NCBI GenBank assembly: GCA_949524905.1
Contig: CATINC010000004.1
Location: forward strand, 115,840 to 179,839
Source of the DNA: Opitutia bacterium UBA7350
GTDB lineage: Bacteria > Verrucomicrobiota > Verrucomicrobiia > Opitutales > Coraliomargaritaceae
Length of the DNA: 64,000 bases
Direction: 5' to 3'
The stretch's first letter is position 1. Every line of letters starts with the position of its first letter. The position numbers and the translations under genes were made by a program. The notes under the pieces are model-generated. The model ran no database searches, was not told the origin of the DNA, and saw only the letters and a list, made by a program, of their open reading frames with translations. Positions 1-10,093 of the stretch are shown here, in pieces.

Positions 1-808
1 CCCAGTCTAAGCCTTCTAAGTAATCTCGAACAAATTGTTTATCGTAAGAAGCTTGCGCACGCCCAGGCTCATATTCTGAGAGCGGCCAATAACGCGATGA
101 GTCTGGAGTCAGAATTTCATCAATTAAATACAGTTCCCCGTCATCATCGGTTCCAAATTCAAATTTTGTGTCTGCTAAGAGGATATCCGCAGTTTTTGCT
201 CGAGCAGCGCCTAATTGATAAAGCTCGAGACTGATTTTATGAACTTTATCAAAACAGTCTTTGCCGATTAGTTTTGCTGCATCCTTACAATCTATTGGCA
301 TATCATGTCCGTTGGCAGCTTTAGTCGTAGGAGTAAATAATGGCTGTGGTAGTTGATCGCTTTCCCGCAAATTATGGGGAAGCTCATATTCAAATAGCCT
401 TCCTGTTTCTTGATATTGTTTCCATCCTGATCCCGCGAGATAACCACGCACAACTGCCTCAATGGGCAGTGGATTGAGTTTTTTCACAATCATGCTCCGA
501 TCCTTTAAAAAAGGAAATTGTGCAGAAAGTATCGCTAAGCGCTCATTATGATCTTTAACTAGATGATGCTGGGTTATGGTAGAAGAATTTTCAAACCATC
601 CCAAGCTGATTTGTGTAAGAAGAATACCCTTCCCCGCTAAGCCTTGCTCCATAACGACGTCGAAAGCAGAAACTCTATCGGTTGCAATCATCAATAAAGC
701 ATCTCCCAAATCATAAATCTCCCTAACCTTGCCAGATGTCAGGTGTGAATAAGGAAGCCCTTTAACCTGCAGTAAGGGAACATCTGGCATATCAAATGGT
801 AAATTCAT
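1..808 (-). CDS. purC: Phosphoribosylaminoimidazole-succinocarboxamide synthase (SAICAR synthase), 3' end cut by window edge
   Basis: Reverse-strand translation from ATG at 808: MNLPFDMPDVPLLQVKGLPYSHLTSGKVREIYDLGDALLMIATDRVSAFDVVM...LADTKFEFGTDDDGELYLIDEILTPDSSRYWP; SGKVREIY, DRVSAFD and LIDEILTPDSSRYW are typical PurC motifs. Confidence 0.95.
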   Translation of the reverse strand, partial: MNLPFDMPDVPLLQVKGLPYSHLTSGKVREIYDLGDALLMIATDRVSAFDVVMEQGLAGKGILLTQISLGWFENSSTITQHHLVKDHNERLAILSAQFPFLKDRSMIVKKLNPLPIEAVVRGYLAGSGWKQYQETGRLFEYELPHNLRESDQLPQPLFTPTTKAANGHDMPIDCKDAAKLIGKDCFDKVHKISLELYQLGAARAKTADILLADTKFEFGTDDDGELYLIDEILTPDSSRYWPLSEYEPGRAQASYDKQFVRDYLEGLDW

Positions 809-927
809 ATCGTAAAATTGATTCCTCTCTTCCGGTCAGGCAAATGTTTCTTCACTTATTAAAGCAGATAAAATTATAAGAAAAAACTTGCAGGGCATCT
901 AAGGCGTCATAAGTTCACTTCCTTCTT

Positions 928-1011
<84 letters not shown>

Positions 1012-1108
1012 AGCAAAATGGCATCCACGACATCAAGTTATGGGCTCCAATTTGGCTGCTTTCTTCCATTGGCATTGATTCCTGCCGCCGAGCGCTTTGA
1101 ATAAAGTC

Positions 1109-3103
1109 ATGCCCAACCCTAGACTCGAAATTGAACGCCTACGAGCCGAAGTCGCTGAACATGACACTCGGTATTATCAATCTGCTCAACCTACCATTGA
1201 TGATCAGGCTTACGACCGTCTCAAAGCACGCTTACAGGAACTGGAGGCACGGTACCCAGAATTGGATATCAGGGACTCACCCACACAGCTTGTGGGCGAT
1301 GATCGCTCAAAAGGATTTAAAAGCTACACACACCGCAAACCCATGCTCAGCCTCGATAATACTTACAACCAGGATGATTTGTTGGCTTTTGGCAAACGTC
1401 TGGAAAAACTTTTCCAAGGCACGGCATTAAACTATATAATAGAGCCGAAAATTGATGGGGTTGCTGTAAGTCTCAGTTATGAGCACGGTCGCTTAGTTAG
1501 AGCAATCACACGCGGCAATGGTATTGAGGGAGATGATATTACTCAAAATTTATCTCATTTAGATCAATTACCTAAAACCATTGAAAAGGCTCCCGAGTAC
1601 GTAGAAATACGCGGAGAAATATATATGAGTCATTATGAATTTGATCGAATTAACAAACAACGTGAAAAAAATGGAGAATCCTTATACGCGAACCCGCGAA
1701 ATTTGGCAGCCGGCACGGTTAAACTTTTAGACCCGAAAGAAGCAAGAAATAGACAACTAGAAATAGTTCTCTATGGTTTGGGTGCTTGCTCACCTGAAAA
1801 TTTCTTTAACTCACAATCTGAGGTTCAGGAGAAACTACGTAATTGGAATTGTCCTGTCCTAGAGAAATTCTGGACTTGTTGCGGAATTGATGAGGTTTGG
1901 CCCTGTATCGAAGCGCTCGATCAAAAAAGACGCGATTTCACGTATCCAACTGATGGTGCCGTTATAAAACTTGATTCGATCCCCCAACAGGAAATTGCTG
2001 GCTATACCTCAAAAGCACCGCGAGCTGCGATTGCTTACAAATTTGAAGCCGAACGAGCAGAAACTATTTTGAAAGAAATCCAAATGCAAGTTGGCCGCAC
2101 GGGTGCAGTAACCCCTGTCGCTATTCTCAAACCAGTCCCGCTCGCCGGAACAATTGTGGCTCGCGCCACCCTTCATAATGAGGACGAAATCATAAGAAAA
2201 GACATACGCCCAGGCGATACGGTTTTTGTTCAGAAAGCCGGAGAGATTATTCCCCAAATCCTTTCAGTGAACCTCGAAAAGCGCCCGACCGACAGTGTCC
2301 CTTTTAATTTTGAAGCACGCCTCAATGAACTTGGCATTCAGGCAAAACGCAAATCCGGCGACGCTGCTTGGCGTGTGAATGCAAAAGATGAACCTGGGCG
2401 CAAGAGTAGGAGTCTACGGCATTTTGCCAGCCGCGTTTGTATGGATATCGATCACCTTGGACCCGCAATCATAGATCAACTTATTCAGCGTGGCCTAGTC
2501 AGTGATCTGGCCGATCTATACGATCTTAAATTTGAGCAATTAATGGAGCTTGAAAAATTTGGCGATAAATCCGCTCGTAATTTATTAGAAGCCATTGAAG
2601 CCAGTAAAGACCGCCAACTTTGGCAACTGATTCATGGGCTTGGCATACCTAATATTGGCAAGCAATCAGCAAAAGATCTGGAAATGAAGTTTGAAAAAAT
2701 GAACGCCATCGCAGATGCGGATGTAATTGCCCTAGAAAAGACTGAGGGGATTGGTAAAGTTATGGCAGAAGGTATTTTTAAATGGTTCGCAGATAGATTA
2801 AATCGTCAGCAGTTAGATCGTTTGCGAAATGCAGGCCTCAATCTTGAATCAAAAATTAAAACAAATAGAGTAAATAGCCCCATTTCAGGAAAAGTGCTTG
2901 TCCTCACGGGCACGCTCCCTACTTTAAGTCGCTCAGAGGCTGCTGAAAAAATTGAAGCTGCTGGTGGGCGCACTAGCTCGAGCGTCAGCGCTAAGACAGA
3001 TTACCTGCTAGCGGGCAGTGACGCAGGGTCAAAACTGACTAAAGCAGAAAAGCTTGGAATCACCATTTTAAGCGAAGATGACTTTTTAGAATTGATTACA
3101 TAA
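1109..3103 (+). CDS. ligA: NAD+-dependent DNA ligase LigA
   Basis: Adenylation motif EPKIDGVAVSL, RGNGIEGDDIT, VGRTGAVTPVAIL, helix-hairpin-helix region, C-terminal BRCT (GKVLVLTGTLPTLSRSEAAEKIEAAGGR). Cys4 zinc finger absent. Track ORF begins at a TTG at 1097; first ATG is 1109. Confidence 0.96.
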   Translation: MPNPRLEIERLRAEVAEHDTRYYQSAQPTIDDQAYDRLKARLQELEARYPELDIRDSPTQLVGDDRSKGFKSYTHRKPMLSLDNTYNQDDLLAFGKRLEKLFQGTALNYIIEPKIDGVAVSLSYEHGRLVRAITRGNGIEGDDITQNLSHLDQLPKTIEKAPEYVEIRGEIYMSHYEFDRINKQREKNGESLYANPRNLAAGTVKLLDPKEARNRQLEIVLYGLGACSPENFFNSQSEVQEKLRNWNCPVLEKFWTCCGIDEVWPCIEALDQKRRDFTYPTDGAVIKLDSIPQQEIAGYTSKAPRAAIAYKFEAERAETILKEIQMQVGRTGAVTPVAILKPVPLAGTIVARATLHNEDEIIRKDIRPGDTVFVQKAGEIIPQILSVNLEKRPTDSVPFNFEARLNELGIQAKRKSGDAAWRVNAKDEPGRKSRSLRHFASRVCMDIDHLGPAIIDQLIQRGLVSDLADLYDLKFEQLMELEKFGDKSARNLLEAIEASKDRQLWQLIHGLGIPNIGKQSAKDLEMKFEKMNAIADADVIALEKTEGIGKVMAEGIFKWFADRLNRQQLDRLRNAGLNLESKIKTNRVNSPISGKVLVLTGTLPTLSRSEAAEKIEAAGGRTSSSVSAKTDYLLAGSDAGSKLTKAEKLGITILSEDDFLELIT

Positions 3104-3109
3104 ATTTTT

Positions 3110-4727
3110 ATGAACCTTCAGGTTTTCCACGAACTTCTTTTAAACCAACCACTGTTGGTTCTTTTTATCACAATTGCTATTGGTCTACTCATCGGTCGGT
3201 GTTCCATAAAGGGCATCCACTTGGGTAGCTCAGGGGTGCTTTTTTCTGCACTGCTAGCAGGACACTTAGGCTATAGTATTCCGACCGGTGTGGGTACTTT
3301 AGGGCTAGTACTTTTTGTCTATTGTGTCGGTATTGCGCCGGAGGTCGTTTTTTTGCATCGGTCGCACGAGATGGTGCCACTCTTGCCAAGCTTGCTTGCA
3401 TCATTGTAGCAACGGGTGGTGTGGTCACTTGGATCCGGGCCTTATGCTTGAACCTGCCCACTGACTTAGCGGCCGGAATCTTTGCAGGTGCGCTAACCAG
3501 TACTCCAGCCCTTGCTGCCGCAGCCGAAAGCTTTTCTGGTTCTGCATCGGGCGTGAGTATCGGTTATGGCATTGCCTATCCAGTTGGTGCCGTAGGCGTA
3601 GTACTTTTTATACAAGCGCTACCTAAGGTGCTAAAATATGATCTCGACGCCATAGCGACTTCTCACGGTGAGAGCGCCAGCAATGAGGATGAAGTATCCA
3701 ATGCCCTAGTGGAAGTAACAAGCCAAAATCTCTTTGGCAAAAATATAGCAACTTCTGCCATCACTCGATTCAATGCTTGCCAAGTTTCGCGGGTCTTTAA
3801 ACAAGACCATTTTGTCCCCATCCAATACGATGACTGCTACTCCAAAGGACAACTTTTACTTCTTGTAGGAAAGCAAAAGGAAATCGATCTAGCGATTGAT
3901 TTCCTAGGGGTACGAAGCCACGAACCAGTTTTCTTAGATGCTGAAAATGAACGCCGCAAACTACTCGTAACCGACCGTACACTTGCGGGTAAATCACTAT
4001 TAGAGTTAGCGCCGCTTAAAAATCATGGCATCGTTATAACGAAAATTAGCCGACTGGGAATTACCTTTGTACCCGGCAACGAGACCGTCATAGAGGTAAA
4101 CGACCAAATCACTGCGGTGGGCAAAGATGTTGACCTTGAAAATTTCGCCAAAGCCCTTGGACATCGCTCAAGTGCGATCGACACGACTGATTTACTCTCC
4201 TTAACAGTTGGACTGAGCCTCGGCATCATCCTAGGCCTTACACCCTTATCGCTGCCTGGCGGTAAGCCCATTACCCTTGGTCTGGCAGGTGGTCCCCTAA
4301 TGGTGGCTTTATTGTTGGGGCATTACGGTAAAATAGGTAATATTGTTGGGCATATTCCAAGACCGGCACGTATGCTACTTCAAGAAATTGGATTAGTCTT
4401 TTTTTTGACACATGCTGGTATTTGCGGAGGAGTTGCTTTTTTTTAAAACCCTCCAAAATTTTGGTCCCTCCCTGCTCTTCTTAAGTGCTTGTGTCACATT
4501 TTTACCAATTTCGCTCGGATGGCTTCTGGCTCAGAAATATTTCAAACTCAACCCGCTTCAATCATTGGGCGGTATCTGCGGAAGCATGACCTCTACCCCA
4601 GCACTGGGTGCATTGACGGAGAAAAACCGAATCGCAATCACCCGTCGTAAGCTACGCCTCAGCCTACCCGATTGCCCTAATCGTAATGATCCTATTCACA
4701 AAAAGCCTTATCAGTCTCTTGACTTAG
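3110..4727 (+). pseudogene. AspT/YidE-type putative transporter (TrkA_C-containing antiporter family), broken by three frameshifts
   Basis: Three overlapping ORFs in successive frames (3110-3409, 3322-4446, 4412-4792) form one continuous membrane-TrkA_C-membrane protein. The last part resumes in another frame as EKTESQSPVVSYASAYPIALIVMILFTKSLISLLT*, stop at 4725-4727. Confidence 0.85.
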
Positions 4728-5877
4728 GGTCTAGCAAGGCATCTACCACTAATGACTGCATCAACTGTGCTGAGTTAAGGTCATTAAGGTAATTTACCAA
4801 AGTGGTGGTGCGTTTGAAACCAGGTTCTTCAAATAGAATTTGCTCATAAAATTGCCCCAGGGATTGCGCGACATTGTAATAAAGTGGATTCACTTGAAGC
4901 ATCCCTGACATAATCTTACTGCGGCGCCCTCTAATAATTTCTCGTATCTGCTCATCGTCGCCATATTGTGCGAGCTCTCTCAAATTTCTAATGGTAGCAC
5001 CACTCCTTCGATCGACGAAAGCATCCATATTGGCTAATTCTTTCAACCACAGGCGCGACGCTTCCATGGTATCGACGGCACCCCGATGTCGAAAACAAAG
5101 AGATCGTACGCCTTGTTCCCACCAAAGCATATCAGCACTTTCGGGATTGGACGCACGAAAGACAGATATGAGTCTCTCTTGAATGGGCACACCCTTAAGA
5201 GATAAGTCTAGAATTTGCGTAAAAACCTCATCATTAGAGATGATAGACTCAATTCCAGCAAAAACCGCAAGCGCAACTATAGAATCACACATTTCTTTGT
5301 CGGTCGCATTAAAGACAGCTTCGACTTCTTTAGAGCTTAAATCGCTTAACTTAAGCGCATATGCATCCATCAAGGCGGGTTTAAATCTGATAAACAGCGA
5401 TTCACTCAACCCCGCAACAACCCACGGAGGAATATCTTTTACCGCAGAAGGACCATAACGATAGTAAACGGCTCGGATTAATAATGCTTCCATAATCGCC
5501 TGGCAAATTTCATTTAATTCAATTTCTTCGTGCCAGCCAATATACAGTTCTACGAATCCTCCTTTCTTAACCGTCAATTGGTAAGACTTCTGGTTCGGCA
5601 AGTTTGCTAGGCTTGTATCGAGAATAACAGTTACTCGCTGCGGAAAGGACTTCGGTAGTATATTAGAATATCTATTACAGACTTTTACAGAAGCCTGTCC
5701 AATTTGACCAATGATGTAGACGGATTTACGATCCATCCCAACAATTTCAAAATAGGCACTACTCTCAATTGCTGGGGTTGCTACATAAGGACCCTCAGTC
5801 GCGCATAATTTACTTGAGAACACTTGATAACCCAAAAAGGAAAACAAATATAGACATATTTTCCGTAACAAGAGCAT
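4711..5877 (-). CDS. Hypothetical secreted protein (signal peptide; possible degenerate gluzincin-like region)
   Basis: 388-aa ORF with hydrophobic N-terminus; segment CQAIMEALLIRAVYYRYG...DIPPWVVAGLSESLF resembles the helix plus lPxWlxEGla region of peptidase-MA-like proteins but lacks HExxH. Confidence 0.6.
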   Translation of the reverse strand: MLLLRKICLYLFSFLGYQVFSSKLCATEGPYVATPAIESSAYFEIVGMDRKSVYIIGQIGQASVKVCNRYSNILPKSFPQRVTVILDTSLANLPNQKSYQLTVKKGGFVELYIGWHEEIELNEICQAIMEALLIRAVYYRYGPSAVKDIPPWVVAGLSESLFIRFKPALMDAYALKLSDLSSKEVEAVFNATDKEMCDSIVALAVFAGIESIISNDEVFTQILDLSLKGVPIQERLISVFRASNPESADMLWWEQGVRSLCFRHRGAVDTMEASRLWLKELANMDAFVDRRSGATIRNLRELAQYGDDEQIREIIRGRRSKIMSGMLQVNPLYYNVAQSLGQFYEQILFEEPGFKRTTTLVNYLNDLNSAQLMQSLVVDALLDPKSRD

Positions 5878-5912
5878 GGTAAATAGGCTGTTATTAAAGC
5901 AAGCCGTAAGCC

Positions 5913-6530
5913 TTAAAGCGAACGTTGCCTCCGCAGTTCTAATGTCTTAAGGCATAATACACTGTAGCTCAAAATAAGGAGATTGCCGATAAATAGCGGG
6001 AAACCGTAAAGCGGGAAAACCAAAACATGGAAGCCATAAAAAGCTAATAAGGGTAGCAATAGAGGCTTAAAAAGAATCAAAGCCATTCCAAAAATAATCC
6101 TTATCTGTGTCAGGGCATTAAGATTATTACGACTCTGTATTCGATAGAGGGCACATGAAAAAATCAGGGTAGCTCCCAATATAATTAATGCTGCTAGTAC
6201 AGAACCAAGGAAATCTAATCCAATTTGGCTAAGGATAGATTTTAAAATTACCACGAGCGCACATGGGCAAAGCCAATAGAAGAGCCAAGCGATAAAAAAA
6301 CGAATCCCATGGTTAAATAATCCACCCCAGTCTTCCCAATTTGGCAATTCCAGGTTTCCAGTTATACGAATCTGGTTTGTGTAGCGGTAGAGGTAACCAA
6401 ACGCAAATAGGTGCAAAACCGGCACAAAAGTAAGCAATACGCCCATTAGTAAGCGCGGCCACGTACTTCGATGTCCCAACAAACGAAAACAAAGTTCTTC
6501 GAATAAAGGCTTCCAATTCATGCTATCCAT
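5913..6530 (-). CDS. DUF4013-like integral membrane protein
   Basis: RLLMGVLLTFVPVLHLFAFGYLYRYTNQIR...LPNWEDWGGLFNHGIRFFIAWLFY matches the typical DUF4013 pattern. Confidence 0.75.
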   Translation of the reverse strand: MDSMNWKPLFEELCFRLLGHRSTWPRLLMGVLLTFVPVLHLFAFGYLYRYTNQIRITGNLELPNWEDWGGLFNHGIRFFIAWLFYWLCPCALVVILKSILSQIGLDFLGSVLAALIILGATLIFSCALYRIQSRNNLNALTQIRIIFGMALILFKPLLLPLLAFYGFHVLVFPLYGFPLFIGNLLILSYSVLCLKTLELRRQRSL

Positions 6531-7431
6531 GACTCAACTTACAGGCGTGTTTATTGCTTTAAAAGAAAAATTAAAGGCGTTTCAGATACAAACTGAAGCT
6601 GCCATCGACTCGCGCTTACCCGACCCTGGTACACGTCCAGCACGCATACATACTGCCATGCGCTATGCAGTTATGAACGGAGGTAAGCGTATACGCCCAG
6701 TTTTACTTTTAGCCGCCAGCGAGCTTCTGCCAAAAAATGCAAATCCTGAGGCTGCCGCCGTGGCGATTGAATGCTTACATTCCTATACCCTCATTCATGA
6801 CGATCTGCCTTGTATGGATGATAGCGACCTGCGAAGAGGGAATCCAAGTTGCCACAAAGAATTTGACGAAGCAACGGCTCTACTTGCGGGCGATGCTTTG
6901 CTCACCTATGCCTTTGAATTACTCAGTCGCGAATACGTTGAGCATCCTCTACTTGCCAACAAACTCGTCTCCGATCTTGCATTCGCTGCCGGAAGCCTGC
7001 GCCTCATCGGAGGCCAAATGGAAGATGTCGAACTCGCAGGAAAAAATCTCGACCACGATGCGCTTTTATTTATCCACGAAAATAAAACGGCTGCTCTTAT
7101 AACAGCCGCCCTTACAATGGGCCTCCGTTTTTGCGATCCTAAAGAAGAACAACTCTCTTTAATTAAGAAAATCGGCTACCACCTTGGCATGAATTTTCAG
7201 ATCGTCGATGATATCTTGGACGCTACTACAACGGCCGAGACTATGGGAAAACCCACTGGGGCGGATGCCCAAGCTATGAAAACAACCTATCCAGCCCTAT
7301 ACGGTCTAGCGGATGCGCGTAAAGAAGCAGACAAGCACACGAAAAAAGCAGTTCAATTACTGGACACCTTGGGCGGAAACAATGAATTTCTAATCAAGCT
7401 TACACAGGAACTTGAAAAGCGCGCGCATTGA
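6529..7431 (+). CDS. ispA: Polyprenyl synthetase (farnesyl/geranylgeranyl diphosphate synthase)
   Basis: GGKRIRPVLLLA, first Asp-rich motif DDLPCMDDSDLRRG, GGQMEDVE, second Asp-rich motif DDILD. Confidence 0.93.
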   Translation: MTQLTGVFIALKEKLKAFQIQTEAAIDSRLPDPGTRPARIHTAMRYAVMNGGKRIRPVLLLAASELLPKNANPEAAAVAIECLHSYTLIHDDLPCMDDSDLRRGNPSCHKEFDEATALLAGDALLTYAFELLSREYVEHPLLANKLVSDLAFAAGSLRLIGGQMEDVELAGKNLDHDALLFIHENKTAALITAALTMGLRFCDPKEEQLSLIKKIGYHLGMNFQIVDDILDATTTAETMGKPTGADAQAMKTTYPALYGLADARKEADKHTKKAVQLLDTLGGNNEFLIKLTQELEKRAH

Positions 7432-7544
7432 GCAATTTCATTAAAATCTCTCCCTGATTAAGGTTCACTCAAAGTAGGCATTATTCTTAAAAACTCAGTT
7501 GACGCTATCAAGAGAGACAGCCTAAATGAGCGCTTTCCAATTTT

Positions 7545-7620
<76 letters not shown>

Positions 7621-7665
7621 TTTTTGCCCTTCATTTTACGCTGTATTCACTTAAACTGAGTAGCA

Positions 7666-8706
7666 TTAAGATTTTACCAGCCGCATTGCTGGTTCAATAC
7701 CGAGGGTTTGATCTTTTTTTGACTGGGTGACACCCATTGGATCAAAATAAGCCGCAAAAGCAATCATGGCCGCATTATCTCCAGTATGTTCGGGTCGGGC
7801 AGCCATAAATGGCACATGGTATCTATTCGCAAGGGTCTTCATGGCATTGCGCATCGGTTGGTTGTTCGCCACACCGCCCGACAAACCCAAGCTACGATAA
7901 TCACCCGCCTCCAGTAAATGCCGGGTCTTTCCTTTTAATTGTGCAATAACGGCCGCTTGGTAAGAAGCGCATATGTCTGACATAGACGCATTGAGTTGTG
8001 AATCAGACATCTTTTCGATACAATAACGCAGACTGGTTTTAAGGCCTGAAAAGCTGAATCTTTGCTCATTACGCGGCGCAATGGCCTTTGGGAAATCATA
8101 CGCACTCCCATCACCAACTTTTGAGCGTCTTTCTATTTCGGGACCTCCGGGATATGGGATGCCTAGTAGCTTTGCTCCCTTGTCCAATGCCTCCCCGGCG
8201 GCATCATCAACCGTCTCTGCTAGCACCTTTAAGCAATGATGTTCGTCTATTTCAAACAAGAGCGTGTTGCCGCCAGACACAATTAATCCTAGGTGCGGCA
8301 AGTATTCTTTCCATGCGGCCTTGAATCCCGTAGGGTCTGTTTGATGCAAATCAATCAGCGGAGAAAAGGCATGCCCTCTGAGATGATTAACACCCACTAC
8401 GGGAAGATCCCAAGCAACGCTCAGGCTCTTAGCAAATGCTATCCCGAGCGCTAAACAACCTGCAAGTCCAGGTCCTTGAGTAACCGCAATACTTTTTATC
8501 GTATCACGATGCTGTAAAATTCCCGAATTTTCTAGAAGTGGTAAAAAATTATCAAGATGTTCACGACTTGCTAAATCTGGAACAACACCGCCATAGTTTT
8601 GATGTAACTGAATCTGAGAATGTACCCACTCACCGCACAATCCTCGAGCGGGGTCAAAAAGAGCGAGTGCAGATTCGTCGCAGGAACTCTCAATAGCTAG
8701 GAGCAT
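7666..8706 (-). CDS. tsaD: tRNA N6-adenosine threonylcarbamoyltransferase TsaD
   Basis: MLLAIESSCDESALALFD, HLRGH, GLIVSGGNTLLFE, SFSGLKTSLRY, LGLSGGVANNQPMR, ARPEHTGDNAAMIAFAA. Conserved start is ATG at 8706; the longer track ORF is probably over-extended. Confidence 0.96.
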   Translation of the reverse strand: MLLAIESSCDESALALFDPARGLCGEWVHSQIQLHQNYGGVVPDLASREHLDNFLPLLENSGILQHRDTIKSIAVTQGPGLAGCLALGIAFAKSLSVAWDLPVVGVNHLRGHAFSPLIDLHQTDPTGFKAAWKEYLPHLGLIVSGGNTLLFEIDEHHCLKVLAETVDDAAGEALDKGAKLLGIPYPGGPEIERRSKVGDGSAYDFPKAIAPRNEQRFSFSGLKTSLRYCIEKMSDSQLNASMSDICASYQAAVIAQLKGKTRHLLEAGDYRSLGLSGGVANNQPMRNAMKTLANRYHVPFMAARPEHTGDNAAMIAFAAYFDPMGVTQSKKDQTLGIEPAMRLVKS

Positions 8707-8782
8707 AAAATAGTAGGAAAAATATAAATAAGGCTTCGGGCTTGTTGCGAAGGTCGTGCTATGTTTGATCTTATATAGTTCA

Positions 8783-9772
8783 ATGAACGAAGAATCACAA
8801 AACATCAATGCGATCTTAACACAAGCTTGTGCTAATAATCCCCTAAGTTATCGGGATTTTATCGAGATTGCCTTGTATCACCCAAGTTGCGGTTATTACC
8901 CAAGGGCAAGTAATCGCGTGGGACGCATTTCAGAAGCGGATTTTTACACCGCAGAAAGTCTTGGCTCAGTCTTCTCAGAGCTTGTTATAGACGGAGCCTT
9001 AAAGCTACTAGGAAAAAATGCAGCAGAACTAACTTTTATTGAAATAGCGGCCGAACCCAATAAGGCTCTGCTACAGTCATTACCAGAACATCCCTTTAAG
9101 GACGCAAAAACCATTCGCCTAGGAGATCCCATAGAGGCGCGTGGTCCCGTTGTTATTTTTGCAAATGAATGGCTTGATGCCCTCCCCTTTCATCGTCTTA
9201 CCTTCTCTAAAGGCAAATGGCAGGAACGTGGCGTTGCCCTACAAAACAACGCTCTTTGCGAGGTGCTCTTGCCGAAATACACCAAAGCACTCATGCAAGT
9301 AAGTGGTCGTTTGCCTAAAAATGCTCCGGAAGGCTATCAATTTGACTGGCCTATAGACGCCGAGAGGGCACTCACGAAGCTCTTGCACCAAGATTGGGAA
9401 GGACTCCTACTGGTCTTCGATTACGGTAAGCCCTGGAATGAATTATTAGAAAACTGCCCATCCGGCACTGCTCGAACTTACCATCAACATAAATCTGGCT
9501 TAAATCTTCTTAAAAATCCCGGACAAATGGACATCACCTGCGACGTTTGCTGGACAACACTTGAAGAAATCTGCGCAGAAGCCGGTATGCACAATATTTC
9601 CCTCGAAAGCCAAGAGGCATTTTTTGTGAAAAACTCTGGAAAAGTAGCTGAGGCCATTATTCAAGAAAGCATCGGCAAATTCAGCCCTCGTCGGCAAACC
9701 CTTATGGAATTGATCCACCCCGCCCACATGGGGCGTAAATTCCAAGTACTCTCAGCATCTCGTTGGGCTTGA
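8783..9772 (+). CDS. MidA/NDUFAF7-family SAM-dependent methyltransferase (COG1565-type)
   Basis: SYRDFIEIALYHPSCGYYPR, DFYTAESLGSVFSEL, FANEWLDALPFHRL; typical of the family. Confidence 0.87.
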   Translation: MNEESQNINAILTQACANNPLSYRDFIEIALYHPSCGYYPRASNRVGRISEADFYTAESLGSVFSELVIDGALKLLGKNAAELTFIEIAAEPNKALLQSLPEHPFKDAKTIRLGDPIEARGPVVIFANEWLDALPFHRLTFSKGKWQERGVALQNNALCEVLLPKYTKALMQVSGRLPKNAPEGYQFDWPIDAERALTKLLHQDWEGLLLVFDYGKPWNELLENCPSGTARTYHQHKSGLNLLKNPGQMDITCDVCWTTLEEICAEAGMHNISLESQEAFFVKNSGKVAEAIIQESIGKFSPRRQTLMELIHPAHMGRKFQVLSASRWA

Positions 9773-9848
9773 ATGACCGGAAAAAGACTTGCCATGCTCA
9801 AAGCAACTGCTTTTCTCAGGCGTTTCCAATTTCAACGAAGGTTTAAAC

Positions 9849-10079
9849 ATGGCACGTATTTGCGCAATCACAGGAAAGCGACCCGTCAAGGGCGGTCGCA
9901 TCATCCGTAAGGGTCTCACCAAAAAAAGTGGTGGCATCGGCACTAGTTTGGTTAAAAACACCAAACGCCGCTTCCGTCCCAATGTACAACGCATCCGCGT
10001 TAAGCTGCCCAGTGGACAAGTTAAACGTATGTGGGTCTCCGTTAAAGCCATTAAGGCAGGCAAAGTCACCAAGGCTTAA
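9849..10079 (+). CDS. rpmB: 50S ribosomal protein L28
   Basis: MARICAITGKRPVKGGRIIRKGLTKKSGGIGTSLVKNTKRRFRPNVQRIRVKLPSGQVKRMWVSVKAIKAGKVTKA. Confidence 0.96.
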   Translation: MARICAITGKRPVKGGRIIRKGLTKKSGGIGTSLVKNTKRRFRPNVQRIRVKLPSGQVKRMWVSVKAIKAGKVTKA

Positions 10080-10093
10080 TAGCTACCCGCTTC

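Noticed and set aside
2009-2257. Short antisense ORF within ligA (and similar antisense or overlapping small ORFs throughout the track)
   Set aside because: These overlap well-supported genes in other frames and show no recognisable motifs.
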